DNA from: Chitinophagales bacterium
Lineage (GTDB): Bacteria; Bacteroidota; Bacteroidia; Chitinophagales; Chitinophagaceae
Assembly: GCA_015655125.1 (NCBI GenBank)
Contig: JAATFP010000078.1
Span: 26,608 to 90,607, forward strand
DNA length: 64,000 nt
Direction of reading: 5' to 3'
Of this stretch, positions 53,990 to 61,838 are shown one piece after another (position 1 is the first letter of the stretch; every line of letters starts with the position of its first letter). The position numbers were made by a program, and so were the translations under genes. Below the pieces are notes generated by a model. The model saw nothing but the letters and a program-made list of their open reading frames with translations. It was not told the origin of the DNA and did not search any database.

Positions 53990-54517
53990 TTATTGTTTTC
54001 TCCCTTCAATCACATCCCTCAAACTTATCAACGCCGCTTCATATCCCGGTCCCGTCATCTTATCCGTAAATATTCCCGCAAATTTTTCCCATGGGTACCA
54101 TTTTAATTTTGTGAGTGCCTGCCATTGCACCTGGTAGCCGGTACTGTCTTGCAGTGGCTCGATGGACAGGATATTTTCCACCGGAATTTCGCCCGGGCGG
54201 ATAAGCAGGAATTTGATCCCGGATGGTGAGGATCCGGTAACGCGGATGGAATTTACGACGCCGCCGGTTGCCCATTCAATGCTGGCATTCATTCCGGCAG
54301 AAGGTGTGCTGTATTTTGCGTTGCTGTCCTGCATGAATACCGGGTGCCAGGTTTTCCATTCCTTCAAATCTGTAATTTTTGCGAGTATCTTTTCCGGAGA
54401 AGCATGTACCGGCATGCCACGCGTGGTCATCACTTTGGAAGGTATGAACAGCGACATGAGCGTCACTATTAAAAACAATCCTATCAATACAAACAAAACG
54501 CCCTTGATCATTCTCAT
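53990..54517 (-). CDS. SRPBCC family membrane-anchored protein
   Basis: 175 residues with one N-terminal transmembrane anchor (GVLFVLIGLFLIVTLMSLFI). The SRPBCC/polyketide-cyclase pattern is visible: VHASPEKILAKITDLKEWKT (about 38-57), WHPVFMQDSNAKYSTPSAGM, and GYQVQWQALTKLKWYPWEKF near the end. Such domains bind hydrophobic ligands; the ligand is unknown. It starts one base after the ABC-2 permease stop and is surely co-transcribed with it. Confidence 0.8.
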   Translation of the reverse strand: MRMIKGVLFVLIGLFLIVTLMSLFIPSKVMTTRGMPVHASPEKILAKITDLKEWKTWHPVFMQDSNAKYSTPSAGMNASIEWATGGVVNSIRVTGSSPSGIKFLLIRPGEIPVENILSIEPLQDSTGYQVQWQALTKLKWYPWEKFAGIFTDKMTGPGYEAALISLRDVIEGRKQ

Positions 54518-54518
54518 A

Positions 54519-55631
54519 TTATTCCCATTTAAAAACTTTCACAGCTACGATATAAACACCGATGCCCCACAATAATAATACACCAATCTCTCCTTTCACT
54601 TGCCAGAGATTTTGTCCCTCGAAAGCTACGCTCCGCATGGCGGTATTCAGATGTGTCAATGGCAGCGCTTTTGAAATTGGTTGCAGCCATTTTGGAAATG
54701 CACTAATGGAAAAAAAGGTCCCCCCAAGCAAAAACTGCGGCAACGTTATAAGATTTGCGAACGGCGGAATGGAACTGTCATTCTTTGCCAGGCCGCTTAC
54801 AATAAAACCAAATCCCATAAATACAACGAGCCCGATAAAACTAAGAAACAGCATTTCAAATAAAGTACGAACGCCATGCACCAAAGTAAAACCGAAGAAA
54901 TAATAACCCACCATGATGATCACTACAGCCGTGATCATTTGAAAAATGATACGACTCAAAGCCTCACCCAGTACAATATATGTGCGGGTGATGGGCGTTG
55001 CGAAAAATCTTTTTAATACGAGCTGACTGCGCAGATTGAAGAACATAAAAGCGACTCCGAACACTCCTGAACTTAGCAAAGAAAAACCCAACTGGCCCGG
55101 CAAAATAAAATCGATCGTTTTGTATTCGCGCACTACTGCCCGGTCTTGTTTATTATCAGGATCAAATTTAAAATCTGCATATACCGGCCTGTTCTTATAA
55201 ACAGAATTGCTCACTTTATTGATTATACCTTCCAATGCTGCGCGGAGCTGCGGCCATTGATCGTCACTGGCGCTGGTGGTTTGCAGGCTCACTTTATATG
55301 GAGTAAGTGAATCATTTTTTACGATCGTCACCACGCCTGCGATCCTGCCCTTTTGCATATCGGTCTTTAATTCTGCATCGGTTGGGTAAGTTACCATCCT
55401 GATCGCTTCTGAATTTTTAAGCGCTGCGTACAGGATATTTGTAGTATCCGAACCCTTGCCCATCACGATGCGGTAAGTTGGCCGGCCGCCATTGTTACCG
55501 ATAAATCCAAAAACCAGAATAAATATAAAAGGAAATGCAAAGCTGAAAATCACAGCCGACGGGCTTCGGGTGATAGAACGTAAACTACCTTTTGTAATGG
55601 CCCACATGGCAGTCAGCTGGCTATATTTCAT
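54519..55631 (-). CDS. ABC-2 type transporter permease
   Basis: 370 residues, six transmembrane segments: one at the N-terminus (SPSAVIFSFAFPFIFILVFG), a large extracytoplasmic domain (about 50-170) with YRIVMGKGSDTTNILYAALK, and five segments in the C-terminal half, including FILPGQLGFSLLSSGVFGVA and the ABC-2 motif LITLPQFLLGGTFFSISAFP (about 290-309). This is the YhhJ/YbhR-like drug or lipid exporter type. No ATPase gene is adjacent, so the ATP-binding partner must be elsewhere. Forms a unit with the SRPBCC gene. Confidence 0.85.
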   Translation of the reverse strand: MKYSQLTAMWAITKGSLRSITRSPSAVIFSFAFPFIFILVFGFIGNNGGRPTYRIVMGKGSDTTNILYAALKNSEAIRMVTYPTDAELKTDMQKGRIAGVVTIVKNDSLTPYKVSLQTTSASDDQWPQLRAALEGIINKVSNSVYKNRPVYADFKFDPDNKQDRAVVREYKTIDFILPGQLGFSLLSSGVFGVAFMFFNLRSQLVLKRFFATPITRTYIVLGEALSRIIFQMITAVVIIMVGYYFFGFTLVHGVRTLFEMLFLSFIGLVVFMGFGFIVSGLAKNDSSIPPFANLITLPQFLLGGTFFSISAFPKWLQPISKALPLTHLNTAMRSVAFEGQNLWQVKGEIGVLLLWGIGVYIVAVKVFKWE

Positions 55632-55649
55632 ACATTCGGTTTAAAGGGG

Positions 55650-55657
55650 CAAAGCTA
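55650..55657 (-). promoter_or_regulatory. -7 box for the permease unit
   Basis: TAGCTTTG on the minus strand, 18 nt before ATG 55631. Confidence 0.5.
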
Positions 55658-55704
55658 TTGTAAAAAGATCACAAAAAATCGGCACCAGATTCACTATGCC
55701 TGTG

Positions 55705-55712
55705 TACATTTG
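55705..55712 (+). promoter_or_regulatory. -7 box for folK
   Basis: TACATTTG. If used, the folK transcript has a leader of about 180 nt that contains the repeats at 55755-55836. Confidence 0.45.
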
Positions 55713-55754
55713 GGCGACGCGCATAAGTATGTCTATTATAAGTTGTCAAAAATT

Positions 55755-55836
55755 CTGTCAGCCAGAGCTTGTCAATTTCTGTCAGCCTGGAGTTGGTTGA
55801 GCTCTGTCAGCCTGAGCTTGTCGAAGGCTTTCAACA
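55755..55836 (+). repeat. CTGTCAGCCTGAGCTTGTC direct repeats
   Basis: Three degenerate copies of CTGTCAGCC(T/A)GAGCTTGTC between the promoter and start of folK. Same words as the hairpin at 43453-43500. Confidence 0.65.
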
Positions 55837-55895
55837 CACTCATGCCGGCAGAATGGTCAGGTCATATCAATGCTGCGCGGACCAATTTTTTAAAC

Positions 55896-56375
55896 ATGGA
55901 CAAAGTATACATTCTTTTGGGTGGCAACCAGGGCAATTCTGCCAAAAACCTCGAACGGGCCAAAGCCGCACTCACAAAGGCCGTAGGCGAAATTATCCGG
56001 ATATCATCCGTTTACCAAACGGCTGCATGGGGCATCACCGATCAGCCGGATTTTTTGAACCAGGTGATTGTTTTAAAAACAAAACTGTCGCCAACCGAAA
56101 CTTTGCAAAAATGCCTTGCGATCGAACACAAGATGGGCCGCGTGCGTACCATCAAAAACGCCCCCCGCATTATAGACATCGATATCCTGTTTTTCGAAAA
56201 GGTCATCATGAATACTCCCGAACTTGTTCTGCCCCATCCTCAGATCCAAAACCGACGCTTCGTTTTAACACCGCTCAACGAGCTGTCGCCGGCTTTTATT
56301 CACCCGGTGTTGAAGAAAACAATTCACCAACTACTCACAATTTGTCCCGATAAACTGGCAGTGAAAAAAAATTGA
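55896..56375 (+). CDS. folK: 2-amino-4-hydroxy-6-hydroxymethyldihydropteridine pyrophosphokinase
   Basis: 159 residues from ATG 55896. Transfers pyrophosphate from ATP to hydroxymethyl-dihydropterin in folate synthesis; cytoplasmic. HPPK motifs: VYILLGGNQGNSAKNLERAK (residues 4-23), ISSVYQTAAWGITDQPDFLN (about 43-62), and the signature NAPRIIDIDILFFEKVI (about 89-105) with catalytic acidic residues. An upstream open frame exists but the conserved start is MDKVYILLGG. The deoxynucleoside kinase gene follows after 38 bp, a common pairing in Bacteroidota. Confidence 0.95.
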   Translation: MDKVYILLGGNQGNSAKNLERAKAALTKAVGEIIRISSVYQTAAWGITDQPDFLNQVIVLKTKLSPTETLQKCLAIEHKMGRVRTIKNAPRIIDIDILFFEKVIMNTPELVLPHPQIQNRRFVLTPLNELSPAFIHPVLKKTIHQLLTICPDKLAVKKN

Positions 56376-56413
56376 CGGCACGTTCAATTCTTTCCACTTA
56401 TTTTGCGACCTGA

Positions 56414-57046
56414 ATGAAATATAATTTCGTAACGATAGAAGGCAACATCGGTGCCGGCAAAACCACGCTGGCGCATCTGCTTAGCAAACATTACAATGCA
56501 AGGCTGATCCTGGAAGAGTTTGCCGACAACCCATTTCTGCCGAAATTTTATGAAAAGCCCGACCAGTATGCGTTTCCACTGGAACTTTTCTTTATGGCCG
56601 AGCGCTATAAACAATTGAAAGAATTATTGCAGACGAAAGATATGTTCCAGAACATCACAGTAAGCGATTATCTTTTTACAAAATGCCTGCTCTTTGCAAA
56701 AGTGAATCTTCCGGCGGAAGAATTCAACCTGTACCAGAAGTTATTTGAGATTATCAACCCGCAGATCATACAGCCGGATATCCTCATCTACCTGCATACA
56801 CCGGTGAGCAAATTACAGGAAAATATAAAAAAACGCAATAGAGAGTATGAACTTAGTATTCCCAACGATTACCTTTTCAACCTGCAGGAAACCTACACGC
56901 AATACATCAAACAGCACAATATCAAAACGCTTTTTGTAGACGCCAGCAATGCAGATTTTTTGGGGAACGACCTTCATCTCAAAACGATCACCGATGCGCT
57001 GGATAAAGAATATGAAAACGGGCAACATTATATTACCCTACCCTGA
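56414..57046 (+). CDS. Deoxynucleoside kinase (deoxyadenosine/deoxyguanosine type)
   Basis: 210 residues. Salvages deoxynucleosides by phosphorylation; cytoplasmic. Walker A IEGNIGAGKTTLAHLLS (about 8-24), LILEEFADNPFLPKFYEKPD (about 31-50, catalytic Glu), FFMAERYKQL, SDYLFTKCLLFAKVNLPAEE (the DRS-like region is S-D-Y), and the lid RNREYELSIPNDYLFNLQET. Substrate preference (dAdo, dGuo or dCyd) cannot be told. Follows folK and probably shares its transcript. Confidence 0.88.
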   Translation: MKYNFVTIEGNIGAGKTTLAHLLSKHYNARLILEEFADNPFLPKFYEKPDQYAFPLELFFMAERYKQLKELLQTKDMFQNITVSDYLFTKCLLFAKVNLPAEEFNLYQKLFEIINPQIIQPDILIYLHTPVSKLQENIKKRNREYELSIPNDYLFNLQETYTQYIKQHNIKTLFVDASNADFLGNDLHLKTITDALDKEYENGQHYITLP

Positions 57047-57053
57047 TTTGTTT

Positions 57054-57061
57054 TATCTTTG
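57054..57061 (+). promoter_or_regulatory. -7 box for the MFS gene
   Basis: TATCTTTG, 17 nt before the TTG start at 57079, supporting that start. Confidence 0.5.
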
Positions 57062-57078
57062 CTGGAAAAGATAAACAG

Positions 57079-58323
57079 TTGCCGGCACCTTCGTCAAAAA
57101 AAAATCCTTATTTAGCTTTACGTATCACAGAATTCCGCAATTTCATCATTGGCCGGTTCATTTTTACGATGGGCATCAGGATGACAGGAACCGTTATCGG
57201 ATGGTGGATGTATATTCTTACAAACAGTAAACTGGCGCTGGGTTTGGTGGGATTGGCTGAAGTGATCCCGGCAATTTCGCTCGCACTCTACGCGGGCCAT
57301 TACATCGACAGAAATGAAAAAAGAAAACTGTTACTTACATGCATGACGATTTATTTCTGTTGTATGGGGTTGCTTTTTTTTCTTTCTACCGATTATACAA
57401 AACTTCATTTAAATCATTGGGCAATTGCAGGATTGATATGTGGCGTAATTGCCATTACCGGTGCCGTGCGTTCGTTTTCCGGACCATCGATGTCGGCGAT
57501 GATCGCACAAATTGTTTCAAAAGATATTTTACCGGGTGCGGTTTCCCTTAGCTCAGCCGGTTATCTCATCTCCTCTATCCTGGGCCACGCCACGGGTGGG
57601 TTTTTGATTGCAAAACTGGGTATCCACAATACATTTTATGTAGTGCTCGCATTTATCGCCACCGCGATATTTTTCTTTTCAAAGCTGCTCGTAAAACCCG
57701 TGTACGAAATGAAAGAAAGCAAGACGTGGCAAAGTGTGAAAGAAGGTTTGCAATATGTTTTCAAAACGAAAGAACTGCTCGGTGCCATGTCGCTCGATAT
57801 GTTCGCCGTTCTGTTTGGCGGTGCAGTAGCGCTTGTTCCAGTATTTGCAAAAGATATTTTACATGTGGGACCAGAAGGGTTCGGCTGGCTCAATGCTGCG
57901 ACAGATATCGGTTCCATTCTTACTGTTACTTTCTTAACGCTTAGGCCGCTCCCGGGCAAACAAGGCCGGATACTGCTTTTCGCCGTTGGTGCATTTGGCC
58001 TGTGCATCATATTATTTGCTCTCTCAAAATTATTCTGGCTCTCCTTTGCCGCCCTCATTTTGAGCGGCTGTATGGATGGTGTAAGCGTAATTGTACGCAG
58101 CACGATCCTTCAGTTAAAAACGCCGGACGAACTCCGTGGCCGAGTAATGAGCGTAAGCAGCATGTTTATCAACAGCAGTAATGAACTGGGCCAGTTTGAA
58201 AGCGGCGTAATGGCCAAACTCCTGGGAACCGTACCATCAGTGATTTTCGGCGGATGTATGACCGTAGGTGTTGTAATCACTACCTGGTTCAAAGCACCGA
58301 GCCTGCGCAAAATGGAATACTGA
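57079..58323 (+). CDS. MFS transporter (EntS/DHA3-like)
   Basis: 414 residues from a TTG, with twelve membrane segments. N-terminal YLALRITEFRNFIIGRFIFT (about 10-29); the loop between segments 2 and 3 reads YAGHYIDRNEKRKLLLT (about 74-90), the MFS G-x-x-x-D-R-x-x-R/K pattern; NAATDIGSILTVTFLTL in the second half; PDELRGRVMSVSSMFINSSN matches the DHA3/EntS-type second-half loop. Substrate unknown. Preceded by its own promoter. Confidence 0.85.
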   Translation: MPAPSSKKNPYLALRITEFRNFIIGRFIFTMGIRMTGTVIGWWMYILTNSKLALGLVGLAEVIPAISLALYAGHYIDRNEKRKLLLTCMTIYFCCMGLLFFLSTDYTKLHLNHWAIAGLICGVIAITGAVRSFSGPSMSAMIAQIVSKDILPGAVSLSSAGYLISSILGHATGGFLIAKLGIHNTFYVVLAFIATAIFFFSKLLVKPVYEMKESKTWQSVKEGLQYVFKTKELLGAMSLDMFAVLFGGAVALVPVFAKDILHVGPEGFGWLNAATDIGSILTVTFLTLRPLPGKQGRILLFAVGAFGLCIILFALSKLFWLSFAALILSGCMDGVSVIVRSTILQLKTPDELRGRVMSVSSMFINSSNELGQFESGVMAKLLGTVPSVIFGGCMTVGVVITTWFKAPSLRKMEY

Positions 58324-58340
58324 TCAACATTCCGCCGAAG

Positions 58341-58455
58341 ACAAATAAAATCTGCGTAATCTCCTCATCAATTAAAAATCTGCGATTCTGCCTCGGCTTC
58401 TACCTGCGCAATCCGCGTAATCAATTTTTGAAATTAAATCTGTGTTTCTTTTCTT
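58341..58455. repeat. AAATCTGCGTAATC-type words
   Basis: Degenerate copies of AATCTGCG/CGCGTAATC, such as AAATCTGCGTAATCTCC, AAAATCTGCGATTCTGCC and TGCGCAATCCGCGTAATC, between the MFS and metallo-hydrolase genes. Related to 13183-13325 and 60040-60076. Confidence 0.55.
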
Positions 58456-58472
58456 AATTTTAGTGTCTAAAC

Positions 58473-59384
58473 ATGATCATCAACATGCAACGCAGATCCT
58501 TCATCAGAAATACCGGCCTCACCCTGGCAGCTCTCTCACTTTTAAATAAAGATACCCTGGCAGCTTTCCTTTCAGATCAAACGTATAATATCCGTATGTT
58601 AACGGATAACATCGGGATATTTACAGAAAAAGGCGGCACCATTTTATTTATGCTTACAAAAGAAGGAACCGTGGTGGTAGACAGCCAGTTTCCAGAAACG
58701 GCACCGCATCTTATCGGAGAAATAAAAAAGAAAACAGACAAGCCTTTCCGCCTTCTTATAAACACGCATCATCATGCAGACCATACCAGCGGGAACATAG
58801 CTTTCAAAGATCTGGTAAAAAACGTACTCGCACATGAAAATTCAAAGATCAACCAGCAAGTTGTAGCGGTGAAAAATAAAAATGAAGACAAGCAATTATA
58901 TCCTAACCAAACATTCGGAAGCACCTGGTGCGAAAAAATCGGGAGGGAAGAAATTTGCCTTCAATATTATGGTGCCGGTCACACCAACGGCGATGCTTTC
59001 ATTCATTTTAAAAAGGCAGATATTGTACATGTGGGCGACCTGGTTTTTAACCGCCGTCATCCTTATGTAGACAGATCAGCGGGCGCCAATATCAGCAGTT
59101 GGATCGATGTGCTGGATAAGGCCACCGGTACCTTCAAAGAAAAGACAACTTTCATTTCCGGCCACGCCGGCGACGGATATGATGTGATCCTCAAAAAAGC
59201 TGATGTAATTGCATTCCGCGACTATCTGAGCAACGTATTAAAATTTACGTCCGAAGAGATCAAAGCCGGAAAAACGATCGATGAGATCGTGAAAGCGACC
59301 GAGATTCCCGGATCACCGGAATGGAAAGGCGATGGCATTGACCGGCCGTTAAGAGCAGCATTTGAAGAACTAAGCAACGGATAA
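58473..59384 (+). CDS. MBL-fold metallo-hydrolase, Tat-type signal
   Basis: 303 residues. Signal with twin arginine QRRSFIRNTGLTLAALSLL (about 6-24), suggesting Tat export to the periplasm. Metallo-beta-lactamase fold: INTHHHADHTSGNIAFKD (His99, His101, Asp103, His104), YGAGHTNGDAFIHFKK (His about 173), HVGDLVFNRRHPYVDRSAGA (Asp about 190) and FISGHAGDG (His about 228). All zinc ligands are present. The substrate is unknown. An alternative start at 58485 (MQRRSF) is equally plausible. Confidence 0.87.
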   Translation: MIINMQRRSFIRNTGLTLAALSLLNKDTLAAFLSDQTYNIRMLTDNIGIFTEKGGTILFMLTKEGTVVVDSQFPETAPHLIGEIKKKTDKPFRLLINTHHHADHTSGNIAFKDLVKNVLAHENSKINQQVVAVKNKNEDKQLYPNQTFGSTWCEKIGREEICLQYYGAGHTNGDAFIHFKKADIVHVGDLVFNRRHPYVDRSAGANISSWIDVLDKATGTFKEKTTFISGHAGDGYDVILKKADVIAFRDYLSNVLKFTSEEIKAGKTIDEIVKATEIPGSPEWKGDGIDRPLRAAFEELSNG

Positions 59385-59396
59385 TTTTTTCAAATC

Positions 59397-59549
59397 AACA
59401 GTTGATCACTAATAAGGAGTAGTTAATAATTTTAGATATGGGATTAACTCTTAAACAGCGATTTATCATTGACAAGGATTATCAATTGTCTATTATAAAA
59501 TCAGCCATTCAAACACATTACTCACTATTAGTTATCAACTGTTAATTCT
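59397..59549. repeat. Inverted AACAGTTGATCACTAATA repeat
   Basis: AACAGTTGATCACTAATA (59397-59414) and TATTAGTTATCAACTGTT (59526-59543) are complementary with one mismatch, about 110 bp apart. Further TTATCAATTG words lie between. Same family as 10110-10254. Confidence 0.6.
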
Positions 59550-59554
59550 TAAAA

Positions 59555-60040
59555 ATGAATGTTTTTCTTACCAGTGCCATCAAACATTTCACCAATTACA
59601 GATCAATGGCAGAAAAGGCCCTGGCGCAACTTGAGCCAGGGCAATTATTTATTTCGCCTGCGCCTGGAAGCAACAGCATTGCCGTGATCGTGCAACATAT
59701 GGCGGGAAATCTGTTATCGAGGTTTACCGATTTTTTAACTACCGACGGAGAAAAAGAATGGCGCGCACGCGATGAAGAATTTGAACCCTTGATCAACGAT
59801 AAGGATACCTTGATGAAACGCTGGAACGAAGGCTGGAACTGCCTTTCAAACGCACTTGCAAGTTTATCCGGTGATGATCTGACATCAATAATTTACATCC
59901 GGAAGGAACCGCATTCGGTCACCGATGCAATCGTACGGCAACTCACACATCATGCATCGCATGTTGGTCAGATCGTATATATCGCAAAAATGCTTCGTGG
60001 AGAAGATTGGGAAGGTTTATCAATGCCGAGAAAAAAATAA
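59555..60040 (+). CDS. DUF1572 / DinB-like protein
   Basis: 161 residues, soluble four-helix type. NSIAVIVQHMAGNLLSRFTD (about 40-59) with the first metal-site His, KRWNEGWNCLSNALASLSGD, and RQLTHHASHVGQIVYIAKML (about 128-147) with the paired His, as in DinB-superfamily proteins that bind a metal ion. Possible thiol-transferase function is known for some relatives only. Ends next to a hairpin that converges on the YkgJ gene. Confidence 0.87.
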   Translation: MNVFLTSAIKHFTNYRSMAEKALAQLEPGQLFISPAPGSNSIAVIVQHMAGNLLSRFTDFLTTDGEKEWRARDEEFEPLINDKDTLMKRWNEGWNCLSNALASLSGDDLTSIIYIRKEPHSVTDAIVRQLTHHASHVGQIVYIAKMLRGEDWEGLSMPRKK

Positions 60041-60076
60041 TCGCAGATTTTTCCGGCCTTGCAGGAAATCTGCGAT
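60040..60076. terminator. ATCGCAGATTT hairpin between convergent genes
   Basis: ATCGCAGATTT (60040-60050) pairs perfectly with AAATCTGCGAT (60066-60076). The words belong to the AAATCTGCG repeat family, so a repeat copy seems to serve as terminator. Confidence 0.7.
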
Positions 60077-60091
60077 CTGAATCAACAAATC

Positions 60092-60577
60092 TCACGTTCC
60101 TTTCTGGATCAGTTTTTCCAGTACGTAATAAACCGCAGGACAAAAAGTAGAATTCTTCTGGGTGATCTTTGGTCGTTTCAATAAAACGTCTTCATCGGTG
60201 TAAGGAAAACGCGCGCAGTCGGTGGGTCGATGCTCATAAATGCTGCAATAATTATCGCCGCCCAGGAATGGACAAGGTTTGGAATTGACCACAAAATCGC
60301 CATCTTCATCTACCACAAGATATTTGTTGATGAGATCGCCGTCTTTCATTTTGAGATGCTTCGCTACCCGCTTTATATCCGTCGTTTTAAATCTTGGAGA
60401 AAAATTCTTGCAACAAGCGGCGCATTCCAGGCAATCAATCTTGCTGAAGGCCTCTTCATGCAAATCGGGCAATGCACGGAGCGTAGCGTTCTTATCGGCG
60501 CGATGCAAAAACTTCGTGTATAGTTTTTGGCGGTCACCCGACTTTTTTTGCCAGTTCTTTAAAAGATCATTGTCCAT
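60092..60577 (-). CDS. YkgJ family cysteine-cluster protein
   Basis: 161 residues from ATG 60577. The cluster motif is IDCLECAACCKNFSPRFKTT (about 50-69), then SKPCPFLGGDNYCSIYEHRP and TDCARFPYTDED (about 102-131), the Cx2Cx2CC...C...C pattern of UPF0153/YkgJ proteins that bind Zn or Fe-S. Cytoplasmic; function unknown. Its TATATTTG box ends five bases before the start codon. Confidence 0.88.
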   Translation of the reverse strand: MDNDLLKNWQKKSGDRQKLYTKFLHRADKNATLRALPDLHEEAFSKIDCLECAACCKNFSPRFKTTDIKRVAKHLKMKDGDLINKYLVVDEDGDFVVNSKPCPFLGGDNYCSIYEHRPTDCARFPYTDEDVLLKRPKITQKNSTFCPAVYYVLEKLIQKGT

Positions 60578-60582
60578 TGCTG

Positions 60583-60590
60583 CAAATATA
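60583..60590 (-). promoter_or_regulatory. -7 box abutting the YkgJ start
   Basis: TATATTTG, then CAGCA, then ATG on the minus strand. Nearly the same string as at the LysE gene. Confidence 0.55.
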
Positions 60591-60593
60591 CAG

Positions 60594-60706
60594 CCCCGGA
60601 AATAAGGAACATCGAATGAGGAACAAGAAAGCAAGGAAACCTGCACTTATTAAAAAACATATCTTTTTATTTCTCATTTCTAATTCCTTATTTCTTATTT
60701 TAATTG
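60594..60706. repeat. GGAAATAAGGAACATCGAAT / TTTCTCATTTCTAATTCCTT words
   Basis: A left block of GGAA/ATGAGGAA words (about 60597-60627) faces CATTTCTAATTCCTTATTTC (60677-60696). It spans the gap between divergent genes. Confidence 0.45.
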
Positions 60707-60734
60707 TTATTTTTAAAAAAACATTAAAAAGCAT

Positions 60735-61520
60735 ATGAAAACAGTGATTATTCCGCTCGATTTTTCTGAAACCTCTTTCAACGCTGCGCATTATGCAGCG
60801 AATATGTACAAAAACCGGGAAGATATAACGCTGATCCTGTACCATTTTTACAGCGGCCACGACGAACAGTCCATTACGCACAACTATCTTGAAACTTTAC
60901 GCGATGAACTGGCTGTGGGTTCTTCCACCATCACCGAAACGGTAAATGAATCCGGGGACAATTTCATCGACAGCCTTACTGCATTTGCTCATGTAAAAGG
61001 TGCATATATGATCGTAATGGGACTAACAGGTAAAACCAGGCTGGAACAACGTTTTTCCGGTACCAACACGCTGAAGATGGCCGAAAAAAATGTATGTCCT
61101 GTGCTAATCGTGCCGGAAGATGCTGCGTACGTAAGCATCAGCAATGTTTTGATCACTTCACAAATGAAATACGTGGAAGATACACCGGTATTGCTCGCCG
61201 TAAAAAGAGTTCTTACCGACTTCAAACCATTCGTGCATATTTTGAACGTAGACGAGCGCCACTATATTTCCCTCACCAGCGATTTTAAAACGGAACGAGA
61301 TAAAATGGAATCGCTGCTCATTGATTTCAAGCCGGAATTTTACTTCATGCGGCTGTTCGATTTTCACGAATCAGTGAATCTTTTTACTACTGATAAGAAC
61401 ATAGATATGATCATCATCGGCCCCCAACACCATAGTTTTTATGAAAAGTTATTCAAAACGCAGCATACAAAAAAAATGATCTACCAGAGTAAAGTTCCGG
61501 TATTAGCTGTGCATGAATAG
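60735..61520 (+). CDS. Tandem universal stress protein
   Basis: 261 residues with two UspA-like halves. First: KTVIIPLDFSETSFNAAHYA (residues 2-21), YMIVMGLTGKTRLEQRFSGT (about 93-112, the ATP-binding G2xG-like loop reads MGLTGKT-x-x-x-x-x-FSGT) and VCPVLIVPEDA. Second: VLITSQMKYVEDTPVLLAVK, MIIIGPQHHSFYEKLFKTQH and SKVPVLAVHE, where the nucleotide loop is weaker. Cytoplasmic stress or energy-state sensor by family; the second half may not bind ATP. A terminator follows. Confidence 0.9.
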   Translation: MKTVIIPLDFSETSFNAAHYAANMYKNREDITLILYHFYSGHDEQSITHNYLETLRDELAVGSSTITETVNESGDNFIDSLTAFAHVKGAYMIVMGLTGKTRLEQRFSGTNTLKMAEKNVCPVLIVPEDAAYVSISNVLITSQMKYVEDTPVLLAVKRVLTDFKPFVHILNVDERHYISLTSDFKTERDKMESLLIDFKPEFYFMRLFDFHESVNLFTTDKNIDMIIIGPQHHSFYEKLFKTQHTKKMIYQSKVPVLAVHE

Positions 61521-61588
61521 CTTAGGGTTTAGATAGTGTAGAAATTTTATAGATTGAATTAAGTATTTTAAATATATGCTATTAAAGA

Positions 61589-61612
61589 GACCCGCTTTTG
61601 CGGGTTCTTTAT
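61589..61612 (+). terminator. Intrinsic terminator
   Basis: GACCCGC, loop TTTT, GCGGGTT, then CTTTATTTAT. Confidence 0.72.
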
Positions 61613-61648
61613 TTATAACGCTTTCCCTCTAAATCATCTGAAGCTTTT

Positions 61649-61688
61649 ACCGCTAACTGCTATCCGCTAAGCCCAAGCCGCTAACCTA
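61649..61688. repeat. CCGCTAACTGCTATCCGCTA words
   Basis: Three degenerate copies of CCGCTAA (61650, 61664, 61678) upstream of the gcvP promoter. Confidence 0.5.
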
Positions 61689-61769
61689 CCTTCAATTAAC
61701 AAACATCCTTCACTTTTCCACACACGACAGGTAAACAATCTGCCTCTTTAAAATGTTATCGAATAAGCG

Positions 61770-61777
61770 TAATTTTG
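61770..61777 (+). promoter_or_regulatory. -7 box for gcvP
   Basis: TAATTTTG, 61 nt before ATG 61839, consistent with the Bacteroidota TAnnTTTG consensus. Confidence 0.5.
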
Positions 61778-61838
61778 CGGCGTCTTTGGTATTCCATTCG
61801 GGATACTCACTTCGCGTACACTACAAATAAAATTATCT

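Larger units (their letters stand above)
61521..61838. other. Intergenic region before gcvP
   Basis: 318 bp without a gene. Contains TTAGGGTTTAGATAGTGTAG words, the stress-protein terminator, a CCGCTAACTGCTATCCGCTA repeat and the gcvP promoter. I looked for a glycine riboswitch and see none. Confidence 0.5.

Noticed and set aside
55769..56353. 194-residue plus-strand open frame
   Set aside because: Overlaps folK in another frame; the folK motifs decide in favour of folK. Its start lies in repeat words.
61521..61838. Glycine riboswitch upstream of gcvP
   Set aside because: The leader after the -7 box is only about 60 nt and shows no conserved aptamer core; the rest is repeat words and a terminator of the previous gene.
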